A stretch of 64,000 nucleotides of DNA. Origin: an uncultured Candidatus Entotheonella sp. (lineage in GTDB: Bacteria > Tectomicrobia > Entotheonellia > Entotheonellales > Entotheonellaceae). Below, piece by piece: positions 8,879 through 17,956 of the stretch. Positions within the stretch are counted from its first letter, which is position 1; each line of letters starts with the position of its first letter. Under the pieces are notes generated by a model that worked only from the letters and a program-made list of their open reading frames with translations, was not told the origin of the DNA and searched no databases. The position numbers and the translations under genes are program-made. The stretch lies in NCBI GenBank assembly GCA_958295825.1, contig OY282375.1, positions 2,031,489 through 2,095,488 on the forward strand, written 5' to 3'.

Positions 8879-10473
8879 GCCGTGTCAGTTTTCAATACCT
8901 CGTGGCTATCGTCCTTTGCCTCTGTTTATTGCCGGCTGCTGCCTGGGGCATGCGGCAGGGCAGGGAAGGCGAGACTCGCTTGGCGAACGAGGGCGAGGCG
9001 CTGTTGGACCGCTGGCAGGCCGCCGCCGCTCTTAACTGGGTGGAAGCCAAGCTCGCCGCCGAACCGATGCAGCCCGCGTGGCAATTCCTCCACGGCCGGG
9101 CGCTGTTTTACCAGGGCCGCTACCAGGAAGCCCTCGATGCTTTCGATGCCCTGCTCGACGTGCTGCCACATCCGAGTTTTCAGGCCTACCGCGATTTTGT
9201 CGCCGAAACCCAGCGCAGCACGGCGAACCTGGAGTTGCTGGAAACGCCGCACTTCCGCATCTACATTGATCCCCAGCGCGACGGCGCCTTGATGCCATAC
9301 GTGGCTGACGTGCTGGAGCGCAGCTACCAGCGCCTCGGCGGCTATTTTCAGTTTTTCCCCTCGGAAAAGATTCGCGTCGAGATCTTTCCCACCACGTCGG
9401 CCTTCTACCCGGCCTCCAGCCTGTCCGCCCGCGATATCGAGGTGTCGGGCGCCATCGGCATCTGCAAGTTCAACAAGATCATGCTGTTGTCGCCGCGCAA
9501 CCTGGCGCGCGGATATCGCTGGACGGACTCCCTGAGCCACGAGTACGTCCATTACATCCTGGTGCACCTGAGCTACAACCGGGCGCCGATCTGGCTACAC
9601 GAGGGCATGGCGCGCTACTTCGAGGACGCTTGGCGACTGCCGCAGCCGGGCTGGCTGAACCGCCGTACCGAATCGCTGCTGGCGCACGCCTTGGCCAACG
9701 ACAGCTTCGTGGGCTTCAAGAACATGGAGCCGTCGCTGGTCAAGCTGGAGACGACCTATCAGGTGCAACTCGGGTACGCCGAGGCCGCCTCGGCCATCGA
9801 CTTCATCGTGCAGCGGCTCGGCTTCGAGGGTCTGCCGCTGCTGCTGCAGGAGTTGCAACAGGCGCCGGAAGGGGAAGGCGCCGCCGAAGCCATCGCACGC
9901 TTGATGGGCCTCGGGTTTGACGCCTTTGAAAAGGCTTGGCGGCAATTTTTGGCAGAACGCGGCCTGAAGGCGCACGACGGCGTGCGCATGCCGCGCTTCG
10001 ATCTGAAACAAGATGGCAAGACGACGATGGCCGATCTGCGCCGCGAAATCAGCTCCGGCACGGCCCGTATGCACAGCCGCCTGGGCGACCGGCTGCGCCG
10101 TCGCGGGCGTCTGCCGGCGGCCGCCATGGAGTATCGCCGTGCCCTGGAGCAGGAGCCGCAGTCGCCGTTTCTGCTCAACAAGCTGGCCACGGCGTTGATG
10201 GCGCAGGGGCGGCGGCAACAGGCTCTGCGGCACCTGCTGCGGGCCAGCGAACTGGAGACGGATTACGTCACCACGTACACCAATCTGGGTGGGTTGTACA
10301 TCGTTTTGGGCGAATACGAGCGGGCATGCGAGGCGTTGGCGGAGGCGACCCAGATCAATCCCTTCGACCCCACGGTGCACCTGCATCTGGCTACCTGCCA
10401 CGCGCAGTTGGGCGACGAGGACAAGGCGCAACAGGAACGGCAACTGTTCGAGCAACTTGAGGGAAGTCTATAA
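8875..10473 (+). CDS. Secreted zinc-metallopeptidase-like domain with C-terminal TPRs
   Basis: A 532-residue protein starting at TTG 8875, inside the stop of the previous gene, which suggests coupled translation. It has an N-terminal signal segment (YLVAIVLCLCLLPAAAWG), a TPR-like helical pair at about 50-95, then a gluzincin-like domain: SHEYVHYIL gives HExxH at 222-226 and WLHEGMARYFE supplies a downstream Glu (E243), as in peptidase MA/M1-like families. C-terminal TPRs occupy about 395-525 (RALEQEPQSPFLLNKLATAL, THLGGLY-like repeats). It probably acts in the periplasm. The metal ligands look intact, so protease activity is plausible but not proven. Confidence 0.8.
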   Translation: MSRVSFQYLVAIVLCLCLLPAAAWGMRQGREGETRLANEGEALLDRWQAAAALNWVEAKLAAEPMQPAWQFLHGRALFYQGRYQEALDAFDALLDVLPHPSFQAYRDFVAETQRSTANLELLETPHFRIYIDPQRDGALMPYVADVLERSYQRLGGYFQFFPSEKIRVEIFPTTSAFYPASSLSARDIEVSGAIGICKFNKIMLLSPRNLARGYRWTDSLSHEYVHYILVHLSYNRAPIWLHEGMARYFEDAWRLPQPGWLNRRTESLLAHALANDSFVGFKNMEPSLVKLETTYQVQLGYAEAASAIDFIVQRLGFEGLPLLLQELQQAPEGEGAAEAIARLMGLGFDAFEKAWRQFLAERGLKAHDGVRMPRFDLKQDGKTTMADLRREISSGTARMHSRLGDRLRRRGRLPAAAMEYRRALEQEPQSPFLLNKLATALMAQGRRQQALRHLLRASELETDYVTTYTNLGGLYIVLGEYERACEALAEATQINPFDPTVHLHLATCHAQLGDEDKAQQERQLFEQLEGSL

Positions 10474-11526
10474 ATGGAATACGCAAGCGGGGCTGAGGAA
10501 GCGGTGGCAACGATCGGCGGGAACGGCAGCGCCGAGGAGGTGGAGGCGGTCGCCGAGATTGCCAGGCAGCGGCAGCTCATTCTGCAGGAAATCAAGAAAG
10601 TCATCGTTGGCCAGGACGCCGTCATCGAGGAGTTGCTGATCGCCCTGTTGGCGCAGGGGCACTGCCTGTTGGTCGGGGTGCCGGGATTGGCCAAGACGCT
10701 GCTGGTGAGCACGCTGTCCGACGTGCTGCACCTGAGCTTCAACCGCGTGCAGTTCACCCCGGACCTGATGCCCTCGGACATCACCGGCACCGATCTGTTG
10801 GAGGAAGACCCGGAGACGCGCCAGCGGCGCTATCGCTTCCTGCGGGGGCCGATTTTCGCCAACATCGTGCTGGCCGATGAGATCAACCGCACGCCGCCCA
10901 AAACGCAGGCCGCACTGTTGCAGGCGATGCAGGAATACCGCGTCACCGCCAGCGGCCAGACGTACGGGCTCGACCTGCCCTTCTTCGTGCTGGCCACCCA
11001 GAACCCCATCGAGCAGGAGGGCACCTACCCGCTGCCGGAGGCGCAGCTCGACCGCTTCATGTTCCACATCGGCATCGACTACCCTGGCCTGGACGACGAG
11101 GTGGACATCGTTCTCAACAGCACCTCGGCCTACAAGCCACAGCTGGAGCGCGTCCTCAGCGCCGACACCATCCTGCGCTTGCAGGATCTGGTGCGGCGGG
11201 TGCCGGCGACCCGCTCGGTGGTGCGCTATGCGGCGCAATTGTCGCAGCGTTCGCGGCCCGGGCCGCAGGCGCCGGACTTCGTGCGCGACTGGGTGAATTG
11301 GGGCGCCGGTCCGCGCGCTTCGCAGTACCTCATCCTGGGGGCCAAGGCGCGCGCCATCATGCACGGGCGTTTTGCCGCCTCGGTGGCGGACGTCAAGGCG
11401 CTGGCACCCTCGGTGCTGCGGCACCGCATTCTCACCAATTTCAATGCCGAGGCCGAGGGCATGACCTCGCTCGACATCGCGCGGCGCTTGCTGGACGAGG
11501 TACAACTCGAAGGGAACGAGGCGTGA
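10474..11526 (+). CDS. MoxR-family AAA+ ATPase
   Basis: A 350-residue AAA+ protein. Walker A is GVPGLAKT (68-75) and Walker B sits in VLADEINRTPPKTQAALLQ, with sensor 1 in LATQNPIEQEGTYPLPEAQ. MoxR ATPases act as chaperones that assemble or activate partner proteins, usually together with vWA-domain proteins. The start ATG at 10474 directly follows the previous stop and is preceded by GAGGGAAG. The last bases overlap the GTG start of the DUF58 gene, the standard MoxR-DUF58 pairing. Confidence 0.95.
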   Translation: MEYASGAEEAVATIGGNGSAEEVEAVAEIARQRQLILQEIKKVIVGQDAVIEELLIALLAQGHCLLVGVPGLAKTLLVSTLSDVLHLSFNRVQFTPDLMPSDITGTDLLEEDPETRQRRYRFLRGPIFANIVLADEINRTPPKTQAALLQAMQEYRVTASGQTYGLDLPFFVLATQNPIEQEGTYPLPEAQLDRFMFHIGIDYPGLDDEVDIVLNSTSAYKPQLERVLSADTILRLQDLVRRVPATRSVVRYAAQLSQRSRPGPQAPDFVRDWVNWGAGPRASQYLILGAKARAIMHGRFAASVADVKALAPSVLRHRILTNFNAEAEGMTSLDIARRLLDEVQLEGNEA

Positions 11527-12452
11527 GAGGCGCCACGCCGCGAGCCGCCCGCGCCCGCCAACAAGTTGGCCGCAGCTATTTCGACCCCCTGGTTCTCGCC
11601 AAAATCGCCAATATGTCAGTGCGTGCCCGGCACATCGTCGAGGGGCTGCTGAGCGGCATGCACAAGAGCCCGTACCGGGGCCACAGTGTCGAGTTCGCCG
11701 AACACCGCGAGTACGTGCCGGGGGACGAGATTCGCCGCATCGACTGGAAGGCGTACGGCAAGTTCGACCGCTATTTCATCAAGGAATACGAAGAGGAAAC
11801 GAACCTGCGGGCGTATCTGCTGCTCGATGCCAGCGCCTCGATGGACTACGCCGCTGACGAGTCGGTGCTGCGCAAGTTCGACTACGCTGCCACCCTGACC
11901 GCGTCGCTGGCCTACCTGATGCTGCGGCAGGGCGACGAGGTGGGGCTGGTGACCTTCAATACCGAGATGCGGCGCTACATCCCGCCGCGCAGCGGCACCC
12001 GCCACCTGCGGGAATTGGCCGGCCATCTGGAGAGCGTGCAGCCGCAGGGTGAGACGCACCTCGGCCCGGCGTTGCGCGAGTTGGCGGGCAAAATCAGGCA
12101 GCGCGGCCTAGTGATCGTCATTTCGGATTTCTTCGACGATCCGGAGTCCGTGCTGCGCACCTTGCGTTCGTTTCGCCATCGGCGGCACGAGGTGCTGGTG
12201 TTCCAGGTGTTGGACCGCAACGAGCTTGAATTTCCCTTCCAACGGCTGACGGTGTTCGAGGACATCGAGCAGGCGAGCAGCCGCATTCTGTCGGAGCCGA
12301 GGAGCATCCGGGCCGCGTATCTGCAACAACTGCAGACGTTCCTGGGAGACTACCAGCGCATCTGCCGGCGCGATGCGATCGATTACCATCTGTTTCCGAC
12401 GACAACCCCGCTGGACGTGGCGCTGACGCGGTACTTGGCGCGGCGGCGGTAG
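11523..12452 (+). CDS. DUF58-domain (vWA-like) protein
   Basis: A 309-residue cytoplasmic protein starting at GTG 11523, overlapping the moxR stop as GTGA. Core DUF58 sequence is present: GMHKSPYRGHSVEFAEHREY, GDEIRRIDWKAYGKFDRYFI, and the vWA MIDAS-like DASASMDY, followed by VISDFFDDPESVLRTL. The first 30 residues (RGATPRAARARQQVGRSYF) are basic and lack a membrane segment. In MoxR systems this protein is the usual client or partner of the ATPase. The frame is open further upstream, but that part is antisense-free shadow of moxR coding sequence. Confidence 0.93.
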   Translation: MRGATPRAARARQQVGRSYFDPLVLAKIANMSVRARHIVEGLLSGMHKSPYRGHSVEFAEHREYVPGDEIRRIDWKAYGKFDRYFIKEYEEETNLRAYLLLDASASMDYAADESVLRKFDYAATLTASLAYLMLRQGDEVGLVTFNTEMRRYIPPRSGTRHLRELAGHLESVQPQGETHLGPALRELAGKIRQRGLVIVISDFFDDPESVLRTLRSFRHRRHEVLVFQVLDRNELEFPFQRLTVFEDIEQASSRILSEPRSIRAAYLQQLQTFLGDYQRICRRDAIDYHLFPTTTPLDVALTRYLARRR

Positions 12453-12461
12453 GGAGGCAGC

Positions 12462-14591
12462 ATGCTTGGTTTGACGTTTCTGCAGCCGGCGTTCCTGCTG
12501 GCCGGTTTGGCGGCCGGCGTGCCGATCCTGATCCACCTGATCAACCGCCACCGGGCGCTGGTGCACCGCTTTCCGGCGCTGCGCTTCCTGCTGATGGCGG
12601 ATCGTCGGACGGCGCGCAAGTTCCGCTTGTACCAGTTGCTGCTGTTGGCCCTGCGGGTGCTGGCGATTCTGCTGCTGGCACTGTTGTTGTCGCAGCCGCG
12701 CTGGGGCGACGAGGCCAGCGCCGCGCTGGCGTTGCCGTCCCAGGCGACGGTCGTGCTGCTGGATAACAGCCTGAGCATGCAGTTCCGCGACGGCCAGGAA
12801 ACCCGCTTGGCGCGCGCCAAGACGCTGGCGGGACAGTTGCTGGATGGGATTGCGGCGCCGGACAGCGCGGTCGTGCTGCCGCTGGTGACGGATGATGCCG
12901 ATATCGATTCGGAGCCGCCCGTGCTGGGTGCCGATGCGGCAGCGTTGCGGGATCAGGTGCGGGCCATTTCGGCCAGCCACGCGGCGGTGGACGCAGCGGC
13001 TGCGGTGCAGCGCGCCATCGAGATTTTGCAGGAAAGCACGGCACCGAGGCGGCGGCTGATGCTACTGACCGACCTGACGGTGCATGGCTGGGAAGGTTTT
13101 CGGTTGTCGGAATTGCCGCGGGTGCCGGAAGACCTGACCGTACACGTGATTCGCCTCGGCTCGCCGGAGCGTGACACCAACGCGCTGATCAGCGGCGTGC
13201 GCGTCGCCGAGCCGCCGTTTATTGAGCAGACGCCGTTAGACGTCACCGTGTTGGTCCGCAATTACAGTGACGAGCCGGTGCGCAACCTGCGGGTCGATCT
13301 GTTGCTGGGCGGCGAGACGGTTGGCCAGCAACTGACCGGCTTGGCTGCCGATGAAGAGGTAGCCGTTCCGTTCCGCGTCGTGGCGCCGGAGGCGGGGTTG
13401 CACTGGGGCGAGGTGCGCTTGCAGGGCGATGCCTTCGCCGAGGATGACCGGTTTTACGTCGCCCTGCAGACGGTGGCGCCGGCGCGGGTGCTGGTGGTGG
13501 ACGGCGACCCGGGCACGTCGCTGTTCGACAGCGAGACGTTCTACCTGTTCAGTGCCCTGCAGCCGCGCGGCTCGCTGGGGCCGCCGCTGTTCCACCCCAA
13601 GCCGCTGGTCTGGGAGGGCCTGGAACAGGAGCGTCTGAGCGATTACAGCGTCATCGTCCTCTGCAACGTCGAGGCGCTGTCGCCGCAGGTGCGCCAAGGG
13701 CTGCACCAGTTCGTGACCGACGGCGGCGGGCTGATCTTCTTCACCGGCCATCAGGTGGAGGTGACGCGCTACAACACCCTGTTCTACGGTTCGGACACGC
13801 CGCTATTGCCAGCAGCCCTGGGCGAGCCGGTGCAGCTACCCGAGGAAGCGCCGGTGACGCTGCAACTGGCCGACAACGCGCATGAGGCGGTGGCGGTCTT
13901 CAGCGGCGGCGCGGCGGATATGCTGACGCGCAGCCGGTTCTATCGCTATTTCTCGGTGGCCGAGGACGAGGCGGCAGGCGCAGACGTGTTGTTGTCGTAC
14001 GACGACGGCCGGCCGTTCCTGCTCGAACGCTCCCTGGGCCGCGGGCGCGTGCTGCTGTTCACCTCCACCGCCGACCGCGACTGGACGGACCTCCCGACGC
14101 GGACGGCATACGTGCCTTTGATGCACAGCCTGGTCGGGTACGCTGCACAGCTTTCCAAGGCGGCGCAACGCCCGCAGGTGCTCCTGCCCGGCCCGACGTC
14201 GGTGCGCATTCGCGGGGCGCAGGAGGGCGGCAGCCTCACCATTCTCACCCCGGACGGAAAGGAGTTGCTGAGCCGTTTTGCGGGTCAGGAAGGCGTTATC
14301 GAGGCGCCGGTGACGGAATACACCGTGCCGGGCATTTATCGCCTCAGCAGCAGTGCCGACACCGACTACCTCGCCGTGAATGCCACGCGAGCGGAGTCGA
14401 ACTTTGCCAAATTGCAGCAGGCCGATCTGCAGGCGCGCTGGCAGCCGTTGTTGGTTGTATTGGAAGAAGAAGCGGCGCTCGGCCAGCAGTCCGACGGCAC
14501 GGCGCTGCCAGGCCGCGAGATCGCTGGCATACTGCTACTGTCGCTGGTGGCGGTGCTGATGGTCGAGAACGTCTGCGCCAACCGATTGTGA
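12462..14591 (+). CDS. BatA-like membrane protein with vWA domain
   Basis: A 709-residue protein. It opens with the BatA-type double-membrane N-terminus (FLQPAFLLAGLAAGVPILIHLINRHR followed by LYQLLLLALRVLAILLLALL), then a vWA-like region around residues 85-260 with VVLLDNSLSM as the MIDAS start. The middle is beta-rich with a glutamine-amidotransferase-like segment (SVIVLCNVEALSPQVRQGL, then DGGGLIFFTGHQVE). It ends in one more membrane helix (GILLLSLVAVLMVENV). GGGAGG precedes ATG 12462. With MoxR and DUF58 it forms the core of a Bat-like envelope complex, mostly exposed to the periplasm. Confidence 0.87.
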   Translation: MLGLTFLQPAFLLAGLAAGVPILIHLINRHRALVHRFPALRFLLMADRRTARKFRLYQLLLLALRVLAILLLALLLSQPRWGDEASAALALPSQATVVLLDNSLSMQFRDGQETRLARAKTLAGQLLDGIAAPDSAVVLPLVTDDADIDSEPPVLGADAAALRDQVRAISASHAAVDAAAAVQRAIEILQESTAPRRRLMLLTDLTVHGWEGFRLSELPRVPEDLTVHVIRLGSPERDTNALISGVRVAEPPFIEQTPLDVTVLVRNYSDEPVRNLRVDLLLGGETVGQQLTGLAADEEVAVPFRVVAPEAGLHWGEVRLQGDAFAEDDRFYVALQTVAPARVLVVDGDPGTSLFDSETFYLFSALQPRGSLGPPLFHPKPLVWEGLEQERLSDYSVIVLCNVEALSPQVRQGLHQFVTDGGGLIFFTGHQVEVTRYNTLFYGSDTPLLPAALGEPVQLPEEAPVTLQLADNAHEAVAVFSGGAADMLTRSRFYRYFSVAEDEAAGADVLLSYDDGRPFLLERSLGRGRVLLFTSTADRDWTDLPTRTAYVPLMHSLVGYAAQLSKAAQRPQVLLPGPTSVRIRGAQEGGSLTILTPDGKELLSRFAGQEGVIEAPVTEYTVPGIYRLSSSADTDYLAVNATRAESNFAKLQQADLQARWQPLLVVLEEEAALGQQSDGTALPGREIAGILLLSLVAVLMVENVCANRL

Positions 14592-14604
14592 GGCGAGGAG
14601 TGTG

Positions 14605-15426
14605 ATGCCGATACCTGACGATGCCAAGCTGATGACCTCACGTGCCGGGTCCGCGACGCTGTCGCGGCGGGCGCTGCTGTGTTCTGCGGCCCGCGGCTTG
14701 GCCGCCGCTCCCGCTTTGCTGGGGCTTCGGACGCTGCCGGCTGCCGCTATGCCGGCCACCAACACGTTCGTGCTGGCGCAGTTACAGTATCGCGGTGGCC
14801 AGTGGGACCCGCGGCCCTTGGCCGTCGCCCCTCTGATGCAGGAAATGCGCCAGCGCACCAGTGTCGAGACCCAAAACGAGCGCCGTATCCTCACCCCGCG
14901 CGACCCGGCGCTGTTTTCCCACCCCTTCCTGTACATGACCGGTGAACAGGCTTTCGAACCCTTCGACACCGAGGAGCTGGAAATTCTGCGCCGCTACCTG
15001 CGCTTCGGCGGCTTGCTGCTCATCGACGACGCACGCGGCAACAAGGGGCAGGACTTCGACGCCAGCGTGCGACGCGAAATCGCCCGCCTGTTCCCGGCCC
15101 GCGCACTCAAAATCCTGTCGCCCGATCATTCCGTTTTCCGCACCTATTACCTCATCCGCACTCTCGGCGGCGTGCGCATCGTCAATCCCTACCTCGAAGG
15201 CGTGCACATCGGCGACCGCACCCCGTTGCTCTACTGCCAGAACGGCCTCGGCGCCGCCTGGGAGCGCGACTACCTCGGCAACTGGGTGTCCGCCTGCCAC
15301 CCCGGCGGCGAAGCCCAGCGCCTGCAAGCCTTCAAGCTCGGCGTCAACGCCATCATGTACGCCCTCACCGTCAACTACAAACAGGACCTCATCCACCTCC
15401 CCTTCATCCGCAGGAAGCTCGGCTGA
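14605..15426 (+). CDS. DUF4159-domain protein with twin-arginine-like leader
   Basis: A 273-residue protein. The leader contains SRRALLCSAARGLAAAPALL, a twin-arginine-like motif, and cleavage is likely after LPAAAMA-type sequence near residue 50. The body matches DUF4159: FVLAQLQYRGGQWDPRP, YMTGEQAFEPFDTEELEIL, LRRYLRFGGLLLIDDARG, then a conserved GAAWERDYLGNWV near the end. GGCGAGGAG lies just before ATG 14605. It closes the DUF4175-MoxR-DUF58-BatA run; DUF4159 proteins are common last members of such operons. Function is unknown. Confidence 0.87.
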   Translation: MPIPDDAKLMTSRAGSATLSRRALLCSAARGLAAAPALLGLRTLPAAAMPATNTFVLAQLQYRGGQWDPRPLAVAPLMQEMRQRTSVETQNERRILTPRDPALFSHPFLYMTGEQAFEPFDTEELEILRRYLRFGGLLLIDDARGNKGQDFDASVRREIARLFPARALKILSPDHSVFRTYYLIRTLGGVRIVNPYLEGVHIGDRTPLLYCQNGLGAAWERDYLGNWVSACHPGGEAQRLQAFKLGVNAIMYALTVNYKQDLIHLPFIRRKLG

Positions 15427-15560
15427 GGTTGGGTCTCTCCCCGCCTGAGTACCTGTTGGCTTGTCTTGACGTTCCATTTGTACAAGAATTCCGTCAGCTT
15501 ACGCCATGCCCTTTGTAGGGCACACAGATGCCTTTTTCACGTAACGAGAAGGAGGCCGAA

Positions 15561-15908
15561 ATGCCAATGGTTGACACGCTCAGACTGAAGACCAGGCTGT
15601 CGCAAAGCGGCATGCCGGAGTCCCAGGCTCAGGTCCTCGTCGAGGAGCTCGATGAAGCGCTGACCATGGCGGTTACCGGACAGGTAGCAACCAAAGCGGG
15701 CATCGCGGAGGTGAAAGCGGATATCGCGGAGGTAAAGGTTGAAATGGCGGAACTGCGCGGTGCTATCAGCGCCGTGGAAGAGAAAGTTGGTGGCTCTATC
15801 AAAGCTGTGGAAGAGAAACTGGGCGGCGATATCAGGCTGTTGCGTTGGATGGGCGGGACTATTGTCGTGGTCCAACTGGGCATTTTGGCGAAGCTGCTTT
15901 TTCCGTAG
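15561..15908 (+). CDS. Small coiled-coil, tail-anchored protein (DUF1640-like)
   Basis: A 115-residue protein with a strong Shine-Dalgarno (GAGAAGGAGG) before ATG 15561. Residues 1-45 are helical (LVEELDEALTMAV). Residues 46-90 are short imperfect heptad-like repeats (AEVKADIAEVKVEMAEL, AVEEKVGG and AVEEKLGG), and one membrane helix closes the protein (MGGTIVVVQLGILAKLLF). This resembles bacterial DUF1640/CCDC90-type proteins. It stands alone, 134 bases after the DUF4159 gene. I see no further clue to its job. Confidence 0.75.
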   Translation: MPMVDTLRLKTRLSQSGMPESQAQVLVEELDEALTMAVTGQVATKAGIAEVKADIAEVKVEMAELRGAISAVEEKVGGSIKAVEEKLGGDIRLLRWMGGTIVVVQLGILAKLLFP

Positions 15909-15939
15909 CGGTCAGGTCTGAAATACAAAAGGACCACCC

Positions 15940-16094
15940 ATGGCTGACAGACAAAACCCCAAGATGGGCGCTCATGGCGTGACGACTGGCTACGAGGCCG
16001 AGTTGGCGCATGGCCGACGCCCTGCGCGGCTCAATAGACGCCGCCGAATACAAGCACGTCGTTCTCGGCCTCATCTTTCTGAAACAGAATCCCC
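15940..16094 (+). pseudogene. Type I restriction methylase HsdM, N-terminal fragment
   Basis: Frame 1 gives [22 protein letters not shown]. After a one-base slip near 16010 the next frame gives [20 protein letters not shown] and then LIFLK, the well-known N-terminal helical domain of HsdM. The sequence stops at the IS end at 16095. The gene is thus both frameshifted and truncated by the insertion, and no hsdS or hsdR remains nearby. This is a relic of a lost type I restriction system. Confidence 0.8.
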
Positions 16095-16740
16095 TAGGCT
16101 CAGGACTCATAATCAGAAGATAACCGTGGCAGCTATGCAGATGGCACTGAAGAACGTATGCGCACAGCGGTCATACCGGGTGGCGATGCGGCGCCAATCT
16201 TTGAGCCGGCCGAACAGGCGCTCGATGAGGTGGCGGCGCTTGTAAAGACCGTGGTCGTAGACAATCGGCTTTTTACGGTTGGCGCGGCCTGGAATACAGG
16301 ACTTGACGCCACGTTCGGCAAGGGCCTTGCGCAACCTGTCGCTGTCATAGCCCCTGTCGGCAATCAGGACAAAGGCTTCCGGCAGAGCCGACAACACCGT
16401 GTCAGCCCCCCGGTAGTCGCTGACCTGAGCCGCCGTCAGTAGCAGGGTAACGGTCGAACACCCCGGCCTTGCTCCAGCTGCACGAAGCGGTTGTAGAGGG
16501 TCTTGTGCGGACCGTAGCCGGCGGGCGCGTCGCGCCACCTCAGCCCGTATCGGATGACGTGGCTGATGCCGCTGATGACTTTTCGGTCATCGACCCGTGG
16601 GACGCCCCGCACCTTGTTCGGCAGCAGGGGTTGAAGTCGGGCAAACTGAGCGTCGGATAGCCAGAAGTCGTGTTCGGGCATGAGGAACCTCCTGATGGAG
16701 TCAGAGTCTTGAATCCTGCATTCATTGCGAGTCGCTGAGG
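16095..16740 (-). mobile_element. IS5-family element, copy 3, internally deleted and divergent
   Basis: The terminal repeat TAGGCTCAGGACTCATAATC is intact at 16095, and the element reads on the minus strand. It is clearly diverged from the other two copies and lacks a middle block. I cannot recognise the other terminal repeat. The start region (ATCAGGAGGTTCCTC before ATG 16681) still resembles the leader of the intact-length copies, so the boundary near 16740 is approximate. Confidence 0.8.
16113..16681 (-). pseudogene. IS5-family transposase with internal deletion (copy 3)
   Basis: From ATG 16681 the minus strand reads MPEHDFWLSDAQFARLQPLL, NKVRGVPRVDDRK and YGPHKTLYNRFV. It then jumps within a few codons (QLEQGRG) to TAAQVSDYRGADTVLSALPE and on to ERLFGRLKDWRRIATRYDR. 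The block with the first catalytic Asp (DSTHLKAHR in the other copies) is missing and the frame changes at the junction. It cannot encode an active DDE enzyme. Confidence 0.85.
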
Positions 16741-16844
16741 ACTCTTCGCACCATGGTCCACCGCCACTTGGCTGGTATGGATTGGGGTTGAATTCTCCCT
16801 ATTACAGCCGAGGGGCTGTTATGAATGTCAACAGGCCCTAGTAC

Positions 16845-17060
16845 TACAATTGTAATTTCATAGTCTTGGCTTGATGCCGCCGATAATGACACCATCGCAC
16901 TACCCACTGATGCCGACGACGCCACTTGGCCCCCCAAACACCTGCTCGACACCGTGGGACACAGGATCACCAGACGCCAAAGTAAACGCCGTATCTCCGC
17001 TACGCTCAGAGCCTGCCCGGTGCTTGACACGGGGGCAACACCAGACCTCGTGACGACTTG
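16845..17060 (-). pseudogene. Transposase C-terminal remnant of another IS type
   Basis: On the minus strand one frame gives LSVAEIRRLLWRLV. After a frameshift the next gives WGAKWRRRHQWVVRWCHYRR. LxVxExRRLLxRL followed by W(S)xWRRRHQxxxxxCHYRRR is the usual C-terminus of a widespread DDE transposase group. The body upstream (plus-strand positions above 17060) is not recognisable. This is a decayed element unrelated to the IS5 copies. Confidence 0.6.
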
Positions 17061-17693
17061 AAGCCCGACAGACTGCTCGCATCGGAGCGTTTTTCCCCGA
17101 CACCTCCAGGTGCGCCGCACGTACTCCACTCAGCAACGCCAGCACCCACATCGACAAGGTGACGTGACGGTACTAGCCCGGCCAACTGCGAACTTCATAC
17201 TCGTCCCCCGAAAGTCGGTGGCATCCCCAAAGCAGGCAGGATGTTCACCGATTGCAGGGTGTTTGACGCCAAAAAGCGCCCCTGGAAATAGCGGGTGTTA
17301 CCCGATGCCGGCAAAATAGAGATAGTCGAACTTCTGGAACAGATTCTCAGACTAAACAGAAGCAGACGTCCGCATACCGGCCTGTGGCAGTGGCACAAGC
17401 GAGCTCCGGTGGGGTGTCTTGCGCTGGTAGCGACTTGCAGATAAACTGCCGCGCGTCGGAGCATCGGGCATCCAGACAAGGAGCGCAAGGCGAATGACGA
17501 TAGGCGGCGCAGGCTTACCGGAAAGAGTGCGTAGGGTCGCTGACACCGGTCGTTTTGGTGGGCTGGCGAGACATAAGGCTTGCTCGTCCACGGGACGACT
17601 CTGGGTGGAGTACCAGCTCACGTTGCCCAGGATTCAACGAAGCGTGCGGAGGCCTGACCGCGGGCGTAGGGGAAAGCTGATAAGGAGGAGCCC
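17061..17693. other. Decayed intergenic stretch with a partial duplicate of the 17957 gene start
   Basis: No intact gene is visible in these 633 bases. Bases 17471-17530 align well with 17935-17994, which is the leader and first codons of the alpha/beta-hydrolase-fold gene. Both contain GCAAGGCGAATGACGA and CAGGCTTACC. The copy has frame-breaking changes within a few codons and does not continue. The rest looks like gene debris without a clear family. Confidence 0.55.
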
Positions 17694-17906
17694 ATGAGCG
17701 CTGAGTTCTGGGCCACTATCGGTGTCGGTGCGTCAATCGTCAGCATTGGCATGGCTATCCTCATCCTAGGCTGGCGCATGTTCGACAGCCCGCGCCGTGC
17801 CCTCGACGGTCTGCGCGTCGATGTGGGGACCGTCAAGGAGCGATTGGCACGCATTGAAGGCTGGCCTGCCGGACGCTTCAGAGAGGAAGCGGCGCATGAG
17901 TCGTAG
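17694..17906 (+). CDS. Small single-pass membrane protein
   Basis: A 70-residue protein with an excellent ribosome site (AAGGAGGAG) 5 bases before ATG 17694. One membrane helix (FWATIGVGASIVSIGMAILI) is followed by a short amphipathic helix (LDGLRVDVGTVKERLARIEG), the usual shape of small membrane-anchored coiled-coil proteins. It lies 50 bases upstream of the hydrolase-fold gene and may share its transcript. No named family is assigned. Confidence 0.65.
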   Translation: MSAEFWATIGVGASIVSIGMAILILGWRMFDSPRRALDGLRVDVGTVKERLARIEGWPAGRFREEAAHES

Positions 17907-17956
17907 AGGGGTGTTCCGCCTGCGGCGGTGCCTATCAGACAAGGGGAGCAAGGCGA

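Noticed and set aside
16722..17129. 135-codon minus-strand frame as an intact gene
   Set aside because: Only its part near 16990-17030 matches a transposase C-terminus, and the rest of the match lies in another frame, so it is debris.
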